From the NCBI GenBank assembly GCA_040757835.1, contig JBFLWJ010000012.1, forward strand, positions 37,789-101,788: a stretch of DNA of 64,000 nt, in the 5' to 3' direction. A model generated the notes under the pieces. It worked only from the letters and a program-made list of their open reading frames with translations. It ran no database searches and was not told the DNA's origin. The position numbers and the translations under genes are program-made. Source of the stretch: Actinomycetota bacterium. Its GTDB lineage: Bacteria; Actinomycetota; Geothermincolia; Geothermincolales; RBG-13-55-18. Below, piece after piece: positions 7,937-15,574 of this stretch (position 1 is the first letter of the stretch; the number at the start of each line of letters is the position of its first letter).

Positions 7937-9580
7937 TTACAGGCTGAGCTTCTTGCATAGCCCGGTATCGTAGTCCCACCTGCGCGCGGCGATGTTGTTG
8001 GGGTCCACCGCCATCTTGAAGGCCACCATGGCGTCGGTGAAGGCCGTCGCGTTGGGCATGGCGAGGGTCATCAGGTCGTCCAGGGTGGGCATGCCCTCTG
8101 GCAGCGGCAGGGCCATGCCCTTGTTGAGCGGGATGGCGCCGCAGGCGAGCACCAGGCCCTCGCCCAGGATCCCGGCCATCATGGCCCGCATATAGGTCAT
8201 GAACATGCGCATGTTGTCGTCCTTGTCGCCCTGGTTGGAATAGAGGTCGTACTCCATGTACGCCGAGCGTCCCATGTGGTAGGGCTGCAGGTAGGTAGAG
8301 GCGTCATCGGGCGGCAGGTTGTCCTCGGTGTGCCCGGTCTGGTTGGTGGTCTCTATGCGCATCCTGCGCTCGGCCTCCAGGAAGTTGTCCAGGTGGCCGA
8401 TGAGGGCGCCGATGAGGAAGGAGCCGCGCACCCGCATCACGCGCACTGTGACGTTGAAGAACTTCTGCCAGCGGTCCATGTTCACGCTGCGCAGGTCGCC
8501 CACCAGGTCCTCCATGGCGTCCACGGGGAGGAACTCCCAGCTGTCGTCTATCTCCAGGATGACCTTCTTGAAGACCTCTGCCTTGAGCATGGCCTCCTCC
8601 ATGGTCGCGCCGGCGAAGATGGAGAAGAGGTTGTTGCGCGGGAAGGCCCCCGCCAGCGCGCTGGCTTGCTGGTTGGTCGCCCCCACGAAGATGCCGAAGA
8701 ATGAGTTCTGCATGTGGGCCAGCTCCAGGGTGAGGTTCTCGTTGGCCACCTTGTAGAGGACGTCGATGACACACTGCAGGTCGTCCTTCTCGTAGGCGGG
8801 GAAGATCTGGTAGATATGCTCGGCCTCGGGGTAGATGCGCAGGGTCATCTCGGTGACCGTGCCCAACTGCCCGAAGGCGTAGCGGAAGAGCGAGGCCATG
8901 TCCGGTCCCGGCCCGGGCACATGGGCCTTCACCGCACCGTAGGCGGCCGGCCCCGTCCTGAGGATGGTGCCGTCTGGCATTACCATGGTCATGTCGATTA
9001 TGTTGTCGATACCGAAGCCGTACTTGGAGGCCAGGGTGTTGATGTTGCAGAAGGCGTGGTTGGAGATGACCCCGGCCGTGGCCGCCGTCGAGGGGTTGAG
9101 CACGCGGCATCCCACCTTCTGGGCCTCCACCTGGGCTACCAGGTAGTTGACCCCGGGCTGGATGATCATATAGCAGTTCTCACCGTCGATCTCCAGCACC
9201 TTGTCCATGCGCCGCAGGTCCATGATGATGCCACCGTAGAGGGGGATGTGCAGGCCCATGGTGGTGAGCCCGGTGCCCATGGGGATGACGTCCACCTCGC
9301 ATTCGTTGGCGATGCGGTAGACCTCCGCCACCTCCTCGGTGCTCTCGGGCATGACCACGAGATGGGGATAGGTGGCCGGCAGCGGCCCCTGGTCGCGCGA
9401 GTACCCGATGAGGATCACCGGGTCGTCGGTCACCCACTCGGAGCCCAGTATCTCGCTGAGCATCTCCTTGGCGCGGGCTATGCTCTCCGGCCGGTTGTGC
9501 CGGGGCTCCACCTCGTGCTGCATGATGATGCCGGAGATGCGCCTTTCCTTGATCTCCTTGGCGATGTCCTTTGTCCACAT
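7937..9580 (-). CDS. FAD-binding oxidoreductase, VAO/4-cresol dehydrogenase-like (GlcD family)
   Basis: 547-aa flavoprotein with a PCMH-type FAD-binding domain: PLPATYPHLVVMPESTEEV and PMGTGLTTMGLHIPLYGG mark the pyrophosphate region, and CRVLNPSTAATAGV resembles the p-cresol methylhydroxylase/vanillyl alcohol oxidase group. The large C-terminal cap is complete. A GGAGGTG site precedes the ATG. Last gene of a three-gene unit, 4 bp after the CCG Fe-S gene and co-transcribed with a second VAO-type protein. Expected to oxidise an alcohol, hydroxy acid or phenolic side chain and pass electrons to the Fe-S subunit. The substrate is not determinable from sequence. Confidence 0.85.
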   Translation of the reverse strand: MWTKDIAKEIKERRISGIIMQHEVEPRHNRPESIARAKEMLSEILGSEWVTDDPVILIGYSRDQGPLPATYPHLVVMPESTEEVAEVYRIANECEVDVIPMGTGLTTMGLHIPLYGGIIMDLRRMDKVLEIDGENCYMIIQPGVNYLVAQVEAQKVGCRVLNPSTAATAGVISNHAFCNINTLASKYGFGIDNIIDMTMVMPDGTILRTGPAAYGAVKAHVPGPGPDMASLFRYAFGQLGTVTEMTLRIYPEAEHIYQIFPAYEKDDLQCVIDVLYKVANENLTLELAHMQNSFFGIFVGATNQQASALAGAFPRNNLFSIFAGATMEEAMLKAEVFKKVILEIDDSWEFLPVDAMEDLVGDLRSVNMDRWQKFFNVTVRVMRVRGSFLIGALIGHLDNFLEAERRMRIETTNQTGHTEDNLPPDDASTYLQPYHMGRSAYMEYDLYSNQGDKDDNMRMFMTYMRAMMAGILGEGLVLACGAIPLNKGMALPLPEGMPTLDDLMTLAMPNATAFTDAMVAFKMAVDPNNIAARRWDYDTGLCKKLSL

Positions 9581-9584
9581 ATCC

Positions 9585-10805
9585 CTACACCTCCTTCCCC
9601 AGCGATTCCAGTAAGACCTCGGCCAGGTCGTAGACCTTCATCTTGCTCCCCGTAGCCTCCACCGCCTGGTTGAACATCTGCACGCAGTAGGGGCAGGTGG
9701 TGATGATGGCCTCGGCGCCCGTCCACTCCGCCTCGAAGAGGCGCTCCCTGGCCGTCGCCAGCGCGTAGTCCGGCATGGCGTAACGCACCCCGCCCCCGCC
9801 GCCGCAGCAGAGGGAGTTGAAGGTGGCGCGCGGGAACTCCAGCAGTTCCAGGCCGGGGATCGCCCGCAGCACCTTGCGCGGCGCCTCGTAGATGTCGAAG
9901 CGCCGCCCCAGCTTGCAGGGGTCGTGGTAGACGGCCTTCAGGGCCACTTCCTTCTGCGGCGCCAGGGCGCCCTTCTTGAGCAGGCGCGACAGTTGCTGGC
10001 TGATCTGGTAGACGGTGATGCCGGGGTCCAGCAGGCGCGAGTATTCCTCCTTGAACACCCAGGCCGCGTGGGTATCCGGGGTGACGATGGTCTTTACGCC
10101 CAGGGAGTTGAAGGTCTCTATGTTCGCGGCCGCGTATTCCTCGAAGAAATCGCGGTCGCCGATCATGAGCATGAGGGAGCCGTCGCTGATCTCGTCAGCG
10201 CCCAGGGTGCCCACGTCGAGGCCCGCCTCCAGCAGCGCCTGGGCCGCGGCGCGTACGGCGTGGCGCAGGGCGGGGTCGCTGGTGTAGGCGTCGCCGGCGT
10301 AGAAGAGCACCTCGGCCTTATCGCCGGGCAGCTTCTTCAGCGCCAGGCCCTCGGCCCAGTCGCCGCGCTTCCCCTTGTCGGCGCCGAAGGGGTTGTCGTT
10401 CTTCTCGAGGCTCTCGGCCAGGGCCGCGTGCTCGGGCAGGGGGCCCCAGCCCTCGCGCACCGCTTTTTCACGCATGAGCTCGAAGACGCGGGTGGGATGG
10501 AGCTGCTTCACCTCGTAGCACTGCTCCTGGCAGGACGAACACAGCATGCAGGTGTAGAGGATGTGCTGCATGGAGTCCGTGGGCTCGATCTCGTTGATGT
10601 GCAGGCCGCGGGCGATCTCCATCTTGCCCGAGGCGTAGTAGGCGTCCCAGCGGAAGCGGGTGCCGGACGGGCAGTTGCGCCAGAAGCGTGCCTCGGGGCA
10701 GAACTGCACGTGCACCCCCTGGCATATCTTGCACTTGGTGCAAATGAAGTAGTCCTGCTGAAGCTCGTGCAGCACCTCGCGGGGAGCGGTTATCCTCTTT
10801 TTCAT
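9585..10805 (-). CDS. Heterodisulfide reductase-like (CCG) iron-sulfur protein
   Basis: 406 aa. The N-terminal half carries two cysteine clusters: CTKCKICQGVHVQFCPEA (C-x2-C-x2-C-x6-C, atypical) and CMLCSSCQEQC (C-x2-C-x2-C-x3-C). The C-terminal half has one intact CCG domain: HDPCKLGRR, then CCGGGGGVRYAMPDYA and TTCPYC. The region where a first CCG domain would sit (about 165-275) is recognisable in length but has lost its cysteines. It lies 3 bp after and 4 bp before two VAO-type flavoproteins, so it most likely forms a GlcDEF/HdrD-like complex that takes electrons from both flavins toward the membrane or a soluble carrier. Confidence 0.85.
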   Translation of the reverse strand: MKKRITAPREVLHELQQDYFICTKCKICQGVHVQFCPEARFWRNCPSGTRFRWDAYYASGKMEIARGLHINEIEPTDSMQHILYTCMLCSSCQEQCYEVKQLHPTRVFELMREKAVREGWGPLPEHAALAESLEKNDNPFGADKGKRGDWAEGLALKKLPGDKAEVLFYAGDAYTSDPALRHAVRAAAQALLEAGLDVGTLGADEISDGSLMLMIGDRDFFEEYAAANIETFNSLGVKTIVTPDTHAAWVFKEEYSRLLDPGITVYQISQQLSRLLKKGALAPQKEVALKAVYHDPCKLGRRFDIYEAPRKVLRAIPGLELLEFPRATFNSLCCGGGGGVRYAMPDYALATARERLFEAEWTGAEAIITTCPYCVQMFNQAVEATGSKMKVYDLAEVLLESLGKEV

Positions 10806-10808
10806 CTC

Positions 10809-12209
10809 CTACACCCCCTCCAGCAGTTGCTCGGGGTTCATGAGGCCCGAGGGGTCGATGACGTTCTTGAAGGTCTTGAGGATCTTCAGGAAACCCGCGT
10901 CGGCGCGCCCGTAGACCATCTTCGCCGCCTCTCCGGTGGGACGGTCTATGAAGCTGCGCTCGTCGATGAGCTTGGCATAGGAGGAGCGGTAGATGTCCGC
11001 CGCCTCCGCCGCCTCCGCCTCGTCCGCGGGGTCGAAGTAGAGGTCGCTCTCGCAGTAGCAGGACGCTCCGAAGTAGGTGGGGATGAGCGCCTGGCCCACC
11101 TCGTCCGCCGCGTAACCCTTGGACTGCGCGATATCGCGCACCGCGGCCAGCAGGCCCGGAGCGCGCTTATAGAAATCATAATGCTCGATGAAGGTGGTGC
11201 GTCCCCTGAGGTAATCGCGGTCGAAGATGTACCAGGGTTTCTGGAACTTGTCGTCCATCATCTGCGCGAGTTCGCCGTCGATCTCCTTCGCCCCGGAGGA
11301 CTCGGCGTCCGCGCGCACGTACTTCTCCCACAGGTCCACCAGTTCGGTGTGGTGCTCGATGCTGATGGCCGTGGTCCAGGGGGGGAGCTTCTCCCGCAGG
11401 GAGGCCGCCGCGCCCGCGTCCTTGCCGAGCAGCACCGAGAGGTAGCGGGAGTTGGCGGTCACGCACTCGAAACAGTGCTCTTCGCGGTTCACCTTGTAGG
11501 CCAGTTGCGCCGCCGGCTCCAGCTCGTCGAAGCCGAAGAGGAGGACGCGCCGCTTCTCCCTGATGGGGTAGATGTAGACGATGGCGTAGTAAGGGATGCC
11601 GAAGATATCTTCCGAGGCGCCGAAGAAGAGGGAGAACTGCGGCCCCTGGTCCTCGCGGAAGTCGGCGATGCCTTCGGCGGTCATCTGCTGCGAGCCGGAC
11701 ACCCAGATGCGCCCGTCCGAGAGCACGGCGTGAAAGATGGACAGGTTGGGGAAGCGGTAGACCGCGTTGCCGTTCAAGACGTCGCGGTCGAGATAGGAGC
11801 GCAGGACGGAGCGCGAGGTCGCGTTGGCGGGATTGAGCACCTTGCAGCCCATCTTGCGCAGCTCCTTGTCCAGCTGCTCGTAGGTGACACCGGCGAAGAT
11901 GTGGGCCATTAGGTTGCGCCGGTCAAGTTCCTTGATGGAGTCCATGCGCGAGAGGTCTATGAGCAGACCCTTGCGGGAGGCGAGGCCGTTGTCCATCTTC
12001 TCCCGGCGCACCGAAAAGAGGGGCATCTTCGCCCTGTCCGCCGCGTCCGCCACCTCCGCCAGTTCGTACTCGTCCGCCGGCCTCACCAGAACCAGGCCGG
12101 TCTCCTTCACCGGGTCCGCGAAATAGGGCGCGAGCGCCGCGGCCCCCGTCTTGACATTGTCTTTGCCCACGAACTCCGCGAGTTCGCCGGTAATATCCGC
12201 CACTGCCAT
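10809..12209 (-). CDS. FAD-binding oxidoreductase, VAO/GlcE-like second flavoprotein subunit
   Basis: 466 aa. The ATG at 12209 is chosen because AAGGAGGT lies just upstream; an in-frame codon 19 residues earlier has no such site. It has a PCMH FAD-binding domain with divergent loops (LVLVRPADEYELAEV, LIDLSRMDSIKEL, CKVLNPANATSRSV) parallel to those of the 7937 protein, so the two are distant paralogues. First gene of the unit VAO-CCG-VAO. Two unequal flavoproteins around one Fe-S protein recalls GlcD/GlcE/GlcF, where one flavin subunit may be catalytic and the other structural. Which is which cannot be told here. Confidence 0.83.
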   Translation of the reverse strand: MAVADITGELAEFVGKDNVKTGAAALAPYFADPVKETGLVLVRPADEYELAEVADAADRAKMPLFSVRREKMDNGLASRKGLLIDLSRMDSIKELDRRNLMAHIFAGVTYEQLDKELRKMGCKVLNPANATSRSVLRSYLDRDVLNGNAVYRFPNLSIFHAVLSDGRIWVSGSQQMTAEGIADFREDQGPQFSLFFGASEDIFGIPYYAIVYIYPIREKRRVLLFGFDELEPAAQLAYKVNREEHCFECVTANSRYLSVLLGKDAGAAASLREKLPPWTTAISIEHHTELVDLWEKYVRADAESSGAKEIDGELAQMMDDKFQKPWYIFDRDYLRGRTTFIEHYDFYKRAPGLLAAVRDIAQSKGYAADEVGQALIPTYFGASCYCESDLYFDPADEAEAAEAADIYRSSYAKLIDERSFIDRPTGEAAKMVYGRADAGFLKILKTFKNVIDPSGLMNPEQLLEGV

Positions 12210-12329
12210 CGACCTACCTCCTTGCCTTAACCGCGGGCCGCTCCGCGCAGGGGAAGGGCCTCTCAAACAGTGTTGCCATCAAGCCGGATTTGCATACATT
12301 CCCGATATATTATATATGTTATAGTGAAC

Positions 12330-12341
12330 GACTGGTCAGTC
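12330..12341. promoter_or_regulatory. TetR-type operator-like dyad GACTG-GT-CAGTC
   Basis: Inverted repeat with 5-bp arms in the AT-rich spacer between the divergent 12209 and 12480 genes, next to a TATATAT stretch. Its form resembles TetR-family half-sites. No tetR gene is adjacent; the MerR-TetR fusion at 55897 is the only TetR domain seen in the window. Confidence 0.35.
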
Positions 12342-12406
12342 ATACACAGCCGAATTGATTATATGGCCGACGGGGTCAGGTGTCAATCGGTCGGTAGCTG
12401 GGAAGT

Positions 12407-12435
12407 TTGTGTTTATCCAGGTAGAAGGCTATAAT
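12407..12435 (+). promoter_or_regulatory. Probable sigma-70 promoter of the 12480 gene
   Basis: TTGTGT, 17-bp spacer, then a perfect TATAAT at 12430-12435, 45 bp upstream of the ATG at 12480. Local DNA is AT-rich compared with its surroundings. Confidence 0.55.
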
Positions 12436-12479
12436 ATATTTTCGACACGGAGTCAGAAACAGGGATGAGGAGGACAAAA

Positions 12480-13538
12480 ATGGCTGAGGTGACCATCGTT
12501 GGGGGCGGGCTGGCGGGCATGACCGCCGCCATAAACCTGGGCAGGCGCGGCCATGATGTGGTTGTGCTTGAGCGGGAGGAGCGTCCCGGGGGCTCCGCTC
12601 TCTACCACCCATCCGGACAGGGCAGTCCCCTGCGACTGGAAGCGTTGCAGGAGTACGTGGGTTTCGAGATCACGCCGGGCGTGGAGCCCATCAGGAACAT
12701 GAGCGAGATCGTGGGGGGGAGAGAGCTGAAGGTGGATGCCTCGCGCATCAACGGCATCTTCTTCGAGCGTGGTCCCCGCTCCACCAGCCTGGACAGCCAT
12801 CTCCACGAACTGGCGAGGGAGACCGGGGTGGAGGTGCGCTTCGGGACGCCGGTGCAGTCCCGCGAGGACATGGCCCAGCTGCCGCCCAACACCATCGTTG
12901 CGACCGGGCTACATTTCGAGGGGTTCGACGCCCTCGGCGTCCCCTACCTCACCTCCCATCATTTCACCTACAAGGGGACCTGCGATCCGGACCTCAACTA
13001 CGTACACATGTTCCACGACACCTACACCAGCGATTACGGTTACACCTCGGCCTTCCGCGGCATACGCTACGTGCACCTCTTCAACCGCCTGCGGCCGATA
13101 TCCCTTACGGGCAGGGACCGTTTCGCGGAGCACGTGGCGAGCTTCGACGGCTTCGAGGTGCCGGAATGGAACAGCTTCACCTTCCCTGTACCGGCCGCGT
13201 CGATCCATACCCCGCGCATCTACGTCGGCAGCAAGATCCTGGCCGGGACCCTGGCCGGTGCCATGGACCCCGTGGCCTTCTTCGGTCTGCACGGGGCGCT
13301 GGTCTCGGGGCGCATCGCCGCCATGGCCATAGAGGACAAGGAGCGCGCCTGGCAGGAGTTTCGCAAGTGCGTCTCGGTGTTCCCGGTGGCGTACCTGCTC
13401 TCGCGCGCCATGCAGCTGCAGCCACGGCGCTTGAGCATGCTCGCGTTCTGGATGGCCTTCAAGAACTTCGAGCGCATAGGGCTGATTCCGAAAGTGATCA
13501 AGGAAGGCGTGCCCGGATACCGCTGCCTTCCCAAATAG
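12480..13538 (+). CDS. FAD-dependent oxidoreductase, island paralogue D
   Basis: 352 aa. Start chosen at 12480 (MAEVTIVGGG), with GAGGAGG 6 bp upstream, rather than five codons earlier. It shares blocks with the minus-strand paralogues at 4294, 5413 and 6563: ERGPRSTSLDSHL, QLPPNTIVATGLHFEGFDAL and ILAGTLAGAMDPVAFFGLHG then SGRIAAMAIEDKERA. It is transcribed away from them from its own TATAAT promoter. The stop codon is followed 9 bp later by a 125-bp inverted-repeat element. Role as for the other paralogues: a flavin redox enzyme of unknown substrate. Confidence 0.84.
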   Translation: MAEVTIVGGGLAGMTAAINLGRRGHDVVVLEREERPGGSALYHPSGQGSPLRLEALQEYVGFEITPGVEPIRNMSEIVGGRELKVDASRINGIFFERGPRSTSLDSHLHELARETGVEVRFGTPVQSREDMAQLPPNTIVATGLHFEGFDALGVPYLTSHHFTYKGTCDPDLNYVHMFHDTYTSDYGYTSAFRGIRYVHLFNRLRPISLTGRDRFAEHVASFDGFEVPEWNSFTFPVPAASIHTPRIYVGSKILAGTLAGAMDPVAFFGLHGALVSGRIAAMAIEDKERAWQEFRKCVSVFPVAYLLSRAMQLQPRRLSMLAFWMAFKNFERIGLIPKVIKEGVPGYRCLPK

Positions 13539-13547
13539 AAGTGCAAG

Positions 13548-13672
13548 GGGTCAGGTCTTGGATTTTGGATACCGGAGTATGTATTTCCATTTTATAGCAA
13601 TTTACCCTTCAATATGCAGGCCTTTTAGGAACGGCATCGAGTCTTGGCGATCAAAAAACAAGACCTGACCCC
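13548..13672. repeat. REP/MITE-like element bounded by 14-bp inverted repeats
   Basis: The left end GGGGTCAGGTCTTG (13548-13561) is perfectly inverted at the right end (13659-13672). The interior is about 97 bp, AT-richer than the flanks and non-coding. It lies between the stop of the 12480 gene and the ribosome site of the 13696 gene. The GGGGTCAG core recurs at 16.65-16.79 kb and as isolated copies elsewhere in the window. Confidence 0.75.
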
Positions 13673-13695
13673 ACAGATCAATGGAGGTGTGTGAG

Positions 13696-15198
13696 ATGGC
13701 GGGAGAGGGAAAGAAGGTCCTGGTGATCGGTTCGGGACCAGGGGGGTCCAGCGTGGCCGCCCTGCTGCAGGCGCGCGGCTACAGCGTGACCCTGCTGGAC
13801 CGCAACGAGTTCTATGGCGGTAAGTGCTGGTCGTTTACGCGCGACGGCTACGTGGTCGACTCCGGGGTGCACATGTTCTCCATGGGCCCATCCGGCCAGT
13901 TCGGCGACGTCAACCGCCTGGTGCGGGGCGACCTGGAGTGGTGTACCGCCAACCCCAGCGAGCACCTGCTGGTGGCGGGAAAATACCGCCTCAACCTGTA
14001 CCAGAGCCTCTTCGACCCCCGCGCCGCCCTCACGAACCTCGCCACCAACATGCGCATCGCCAGGGACGTAATCGCGGAGAAGATCACCCCCGGTAAGATG
14101 AGCAAGGAGCTGGACCGCGAGGTATACCGCGCCGCAAAGAAGAACTCACCCCTGGAGACCCTGCGCGCGGTGGCGAAGATCGCCACGCTCAACCCCTCCT
14201 ACCTGGCGGAGCTGGACGAGATCACCCTGCAGGAGTTCCTGCACCGCATCACCGACGAGACCTTCCCGCTGCAGGGCATCTCCGCGCTCTCCACCCTATT
14301 CACCGTGATCCCGTTCAGCGAGCTGAGCGCGGGCGAGTTCATGTGGTGCTTCGCCAACACCTTCCGCAAGCGGACCCTGGGCGTGCCCCGCGGCGGCTCG
14401 CGCGAGATACCCGGCGCGTTCCTGCGCGCTCTTGCGCGCAACGGCGGTGAGGTGCGCCTGGGCTGCGAGGTAACCAGCATAACCGTGCGCGACGGTAAGG
14501 TCCGCGGGGTGGTGACCTCGGAGGGCGAGGAGATAGCCGCGGACATCGTCATCTCCAACGCCGGCATCAAGCGCACCCTGGAGATGGCCGGCGAGGAGAG
14601 CTTCCCCGCCGACTACGTCTCCTACGTTAAGGGGCTCAAGTACTCCTACGCCTACATCACCACCAAGTACGGCCTGGACCGCCGCGTGGTCGACATCCCC
14701 GCGCCCGGCTTCTTCAGCATCCCCGCGGTGGACCCGGACCACATGTTCGACTACGTCGAGGAGGGCACGGTGCCCGACGACATCTTCCTCTTCACCCCCA
14801 TCCCCTCGGAATGGGACCCATACGCGGCGCCCCCCGGCAAGCAGCTGGTCATCTGCGGGGTGGTGGCTCCCATCGAGGTAAACAAGGAAAACATCGCCCA
14901 TTGCGAGAGGCTCCTGGACCGCGGGGAGGAGAGGCTGCAGGCGATCTTCCCACAGATGGCAACCCACATCGAGTGGAAGATGCGCACCCACATCGCCCAC
15001 ACCGCCTCAATCACCGGAAAGCCCACGGGAGAATGCATCGGCCTGGCCCAGTGCGTGGGCCAGACCGGAGTGCACAAGCCCAAGCCCTGGACACCGGTGA
15101 AGGACCTGTGGCTGGTGGGCACGGACGCGGGAGCGCGCGGCATCGGCACCGAGCAAGCCGCCGGGAGCGCCCTCTACGTGGCCAACCTCCTGGGCTAA
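13696..15198 (+). CDS. Phytoene desaturase (CrtI)-like FAD-dependent oxidoreductase
   Basis: 500 aa from the ATG at 13696, which follows GGAGGT by 7 bp; an in-frame ATG 15 bp earlier overlaps that site. N-terminal VIGSGPGGSSVAALLQARG and GGKCWSFTRDGYVVDSGVH are the CrtI/carotene isomerase FAD signature, and the C-terminal LWLVGTDAGARGIGTEQAAG is the second FAD motif. Length matches CrtI-type desaturases and the retinol-saturase group. No carotenoid genes (crtB, crtE) are near, so a role on the island's own alicyclic or isoprenoid substrate is as likely as carotenoid synthesis. Confidence 0.84.
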   Translation: MAGEGKKVLVIGSGPGGSSVAALLQARGYSVTLLDRNEFYGGKCWSFTRDGYVVDSGVHMFSMGPSGQFGDVNRLVRGDLEWCTANPSEHLLVAGKYRLNLYQSLFDPRAALTNLATNMRIARDVIAEKITPGKMSKELDREVYRAAKKNSPLETLRAVAKIATLNPSYLAELDEITLQEFLHRITDETFPLQGISALSTLFTVIPFSELSAGEFMWCFANTFRKRTLGVPRGGSREIPGAFLRALARNGGEVRLGCEVTSITVRDGKVRGVVTSEGEEIAADIVISNAGIKRTLEMAGEESFPADYVSYVKGLKYSYAYITTKYGLDRRVVDIPAPGFFSIPAVDPDHMFDYVEEGTVPDDIFLFTPIPSEWDPYAAPPGKQLVICGVVAPIEVNKENIAHCERLLDRGEERLQAIFPQMATHIEWKMRTHIAHTASITGKPTGECIGLAQCVGQTGVHKPKPWTPVKDLWLVGTDAGARGIGTEQAAGSALYVANLLG

Positions 15199-15574
15199 GT
15201 AACCTGTCCTGGTGATGCGGCAACCCCGGGATCGCTGCGCTGCCCGCAGTCGATTCAAGTGACTGCCGGGGTGGCACGGACCGGGGTTGACCCCGAACGT
15301 GTCTCGGGCGTGATGTAGTGTAATCACCCAGGCGGAACGGCGTTATTGAGAGTGTGAGGCCGCAAGCTGCAGGGGCGATCCCGGGACATGCGGCGGATCC
15401 GGCTCCGTGGTTTGCCTCAAACGTACCGGTTCCCGAGAGAGGCTTACCGTTTCCCGGGAAAGTCTAAAGGTCGCGTCTTATATGCCGTAATTACAGGCGA
15501 GAGGAGTGCATCCGTCTCCATTGTGTCGTATAGGTTGGGGACGCAAACAGAGGACGCAAAGACAGGGAGGGTGA
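15199..15574. other. Gene-free spacer (376 bp)
   Basis: No coding region recognised. It contains a degenerate 21-bp tandem repeat (15424-15465) and a TTTCCCGGGAAA palindrome (15450-15461), probably control sites for the unknown protein starting at 15575. A short GGGACGCAAA-type string near 15540-15560 recalls part of a cyclic-di-GMP riboswitch, but the rest of that fold is absent. Confidence 0.4.
15424..15465 (+). repeat. Two tandem 21-bp repeats containing a palindrome
   Basis: Two adjacent 21-bp units beginning TACCG match at 17 of 21 positions. The second includes the perfect palindrome TTTCCCGGGAAA. Located about 110 bp upstream of the 15575 gene; a regulator-binding site is the likeliest explanation. 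Confidence 0.45.

Noticed and set aside
9924-11912. A 662-codon open frame on the plus strand
   Set aside because: It is the antisense of the CCG Fe-S and VAO-type genes, which have clear motifs; long antisense frames are common at this GC content.
13696-15198. Carotenoid biosynthesis locus
   Set aside because: A CrtI-like protein is present but no phytoene synthase, GGPP synthase or cyclase genes are nearby.
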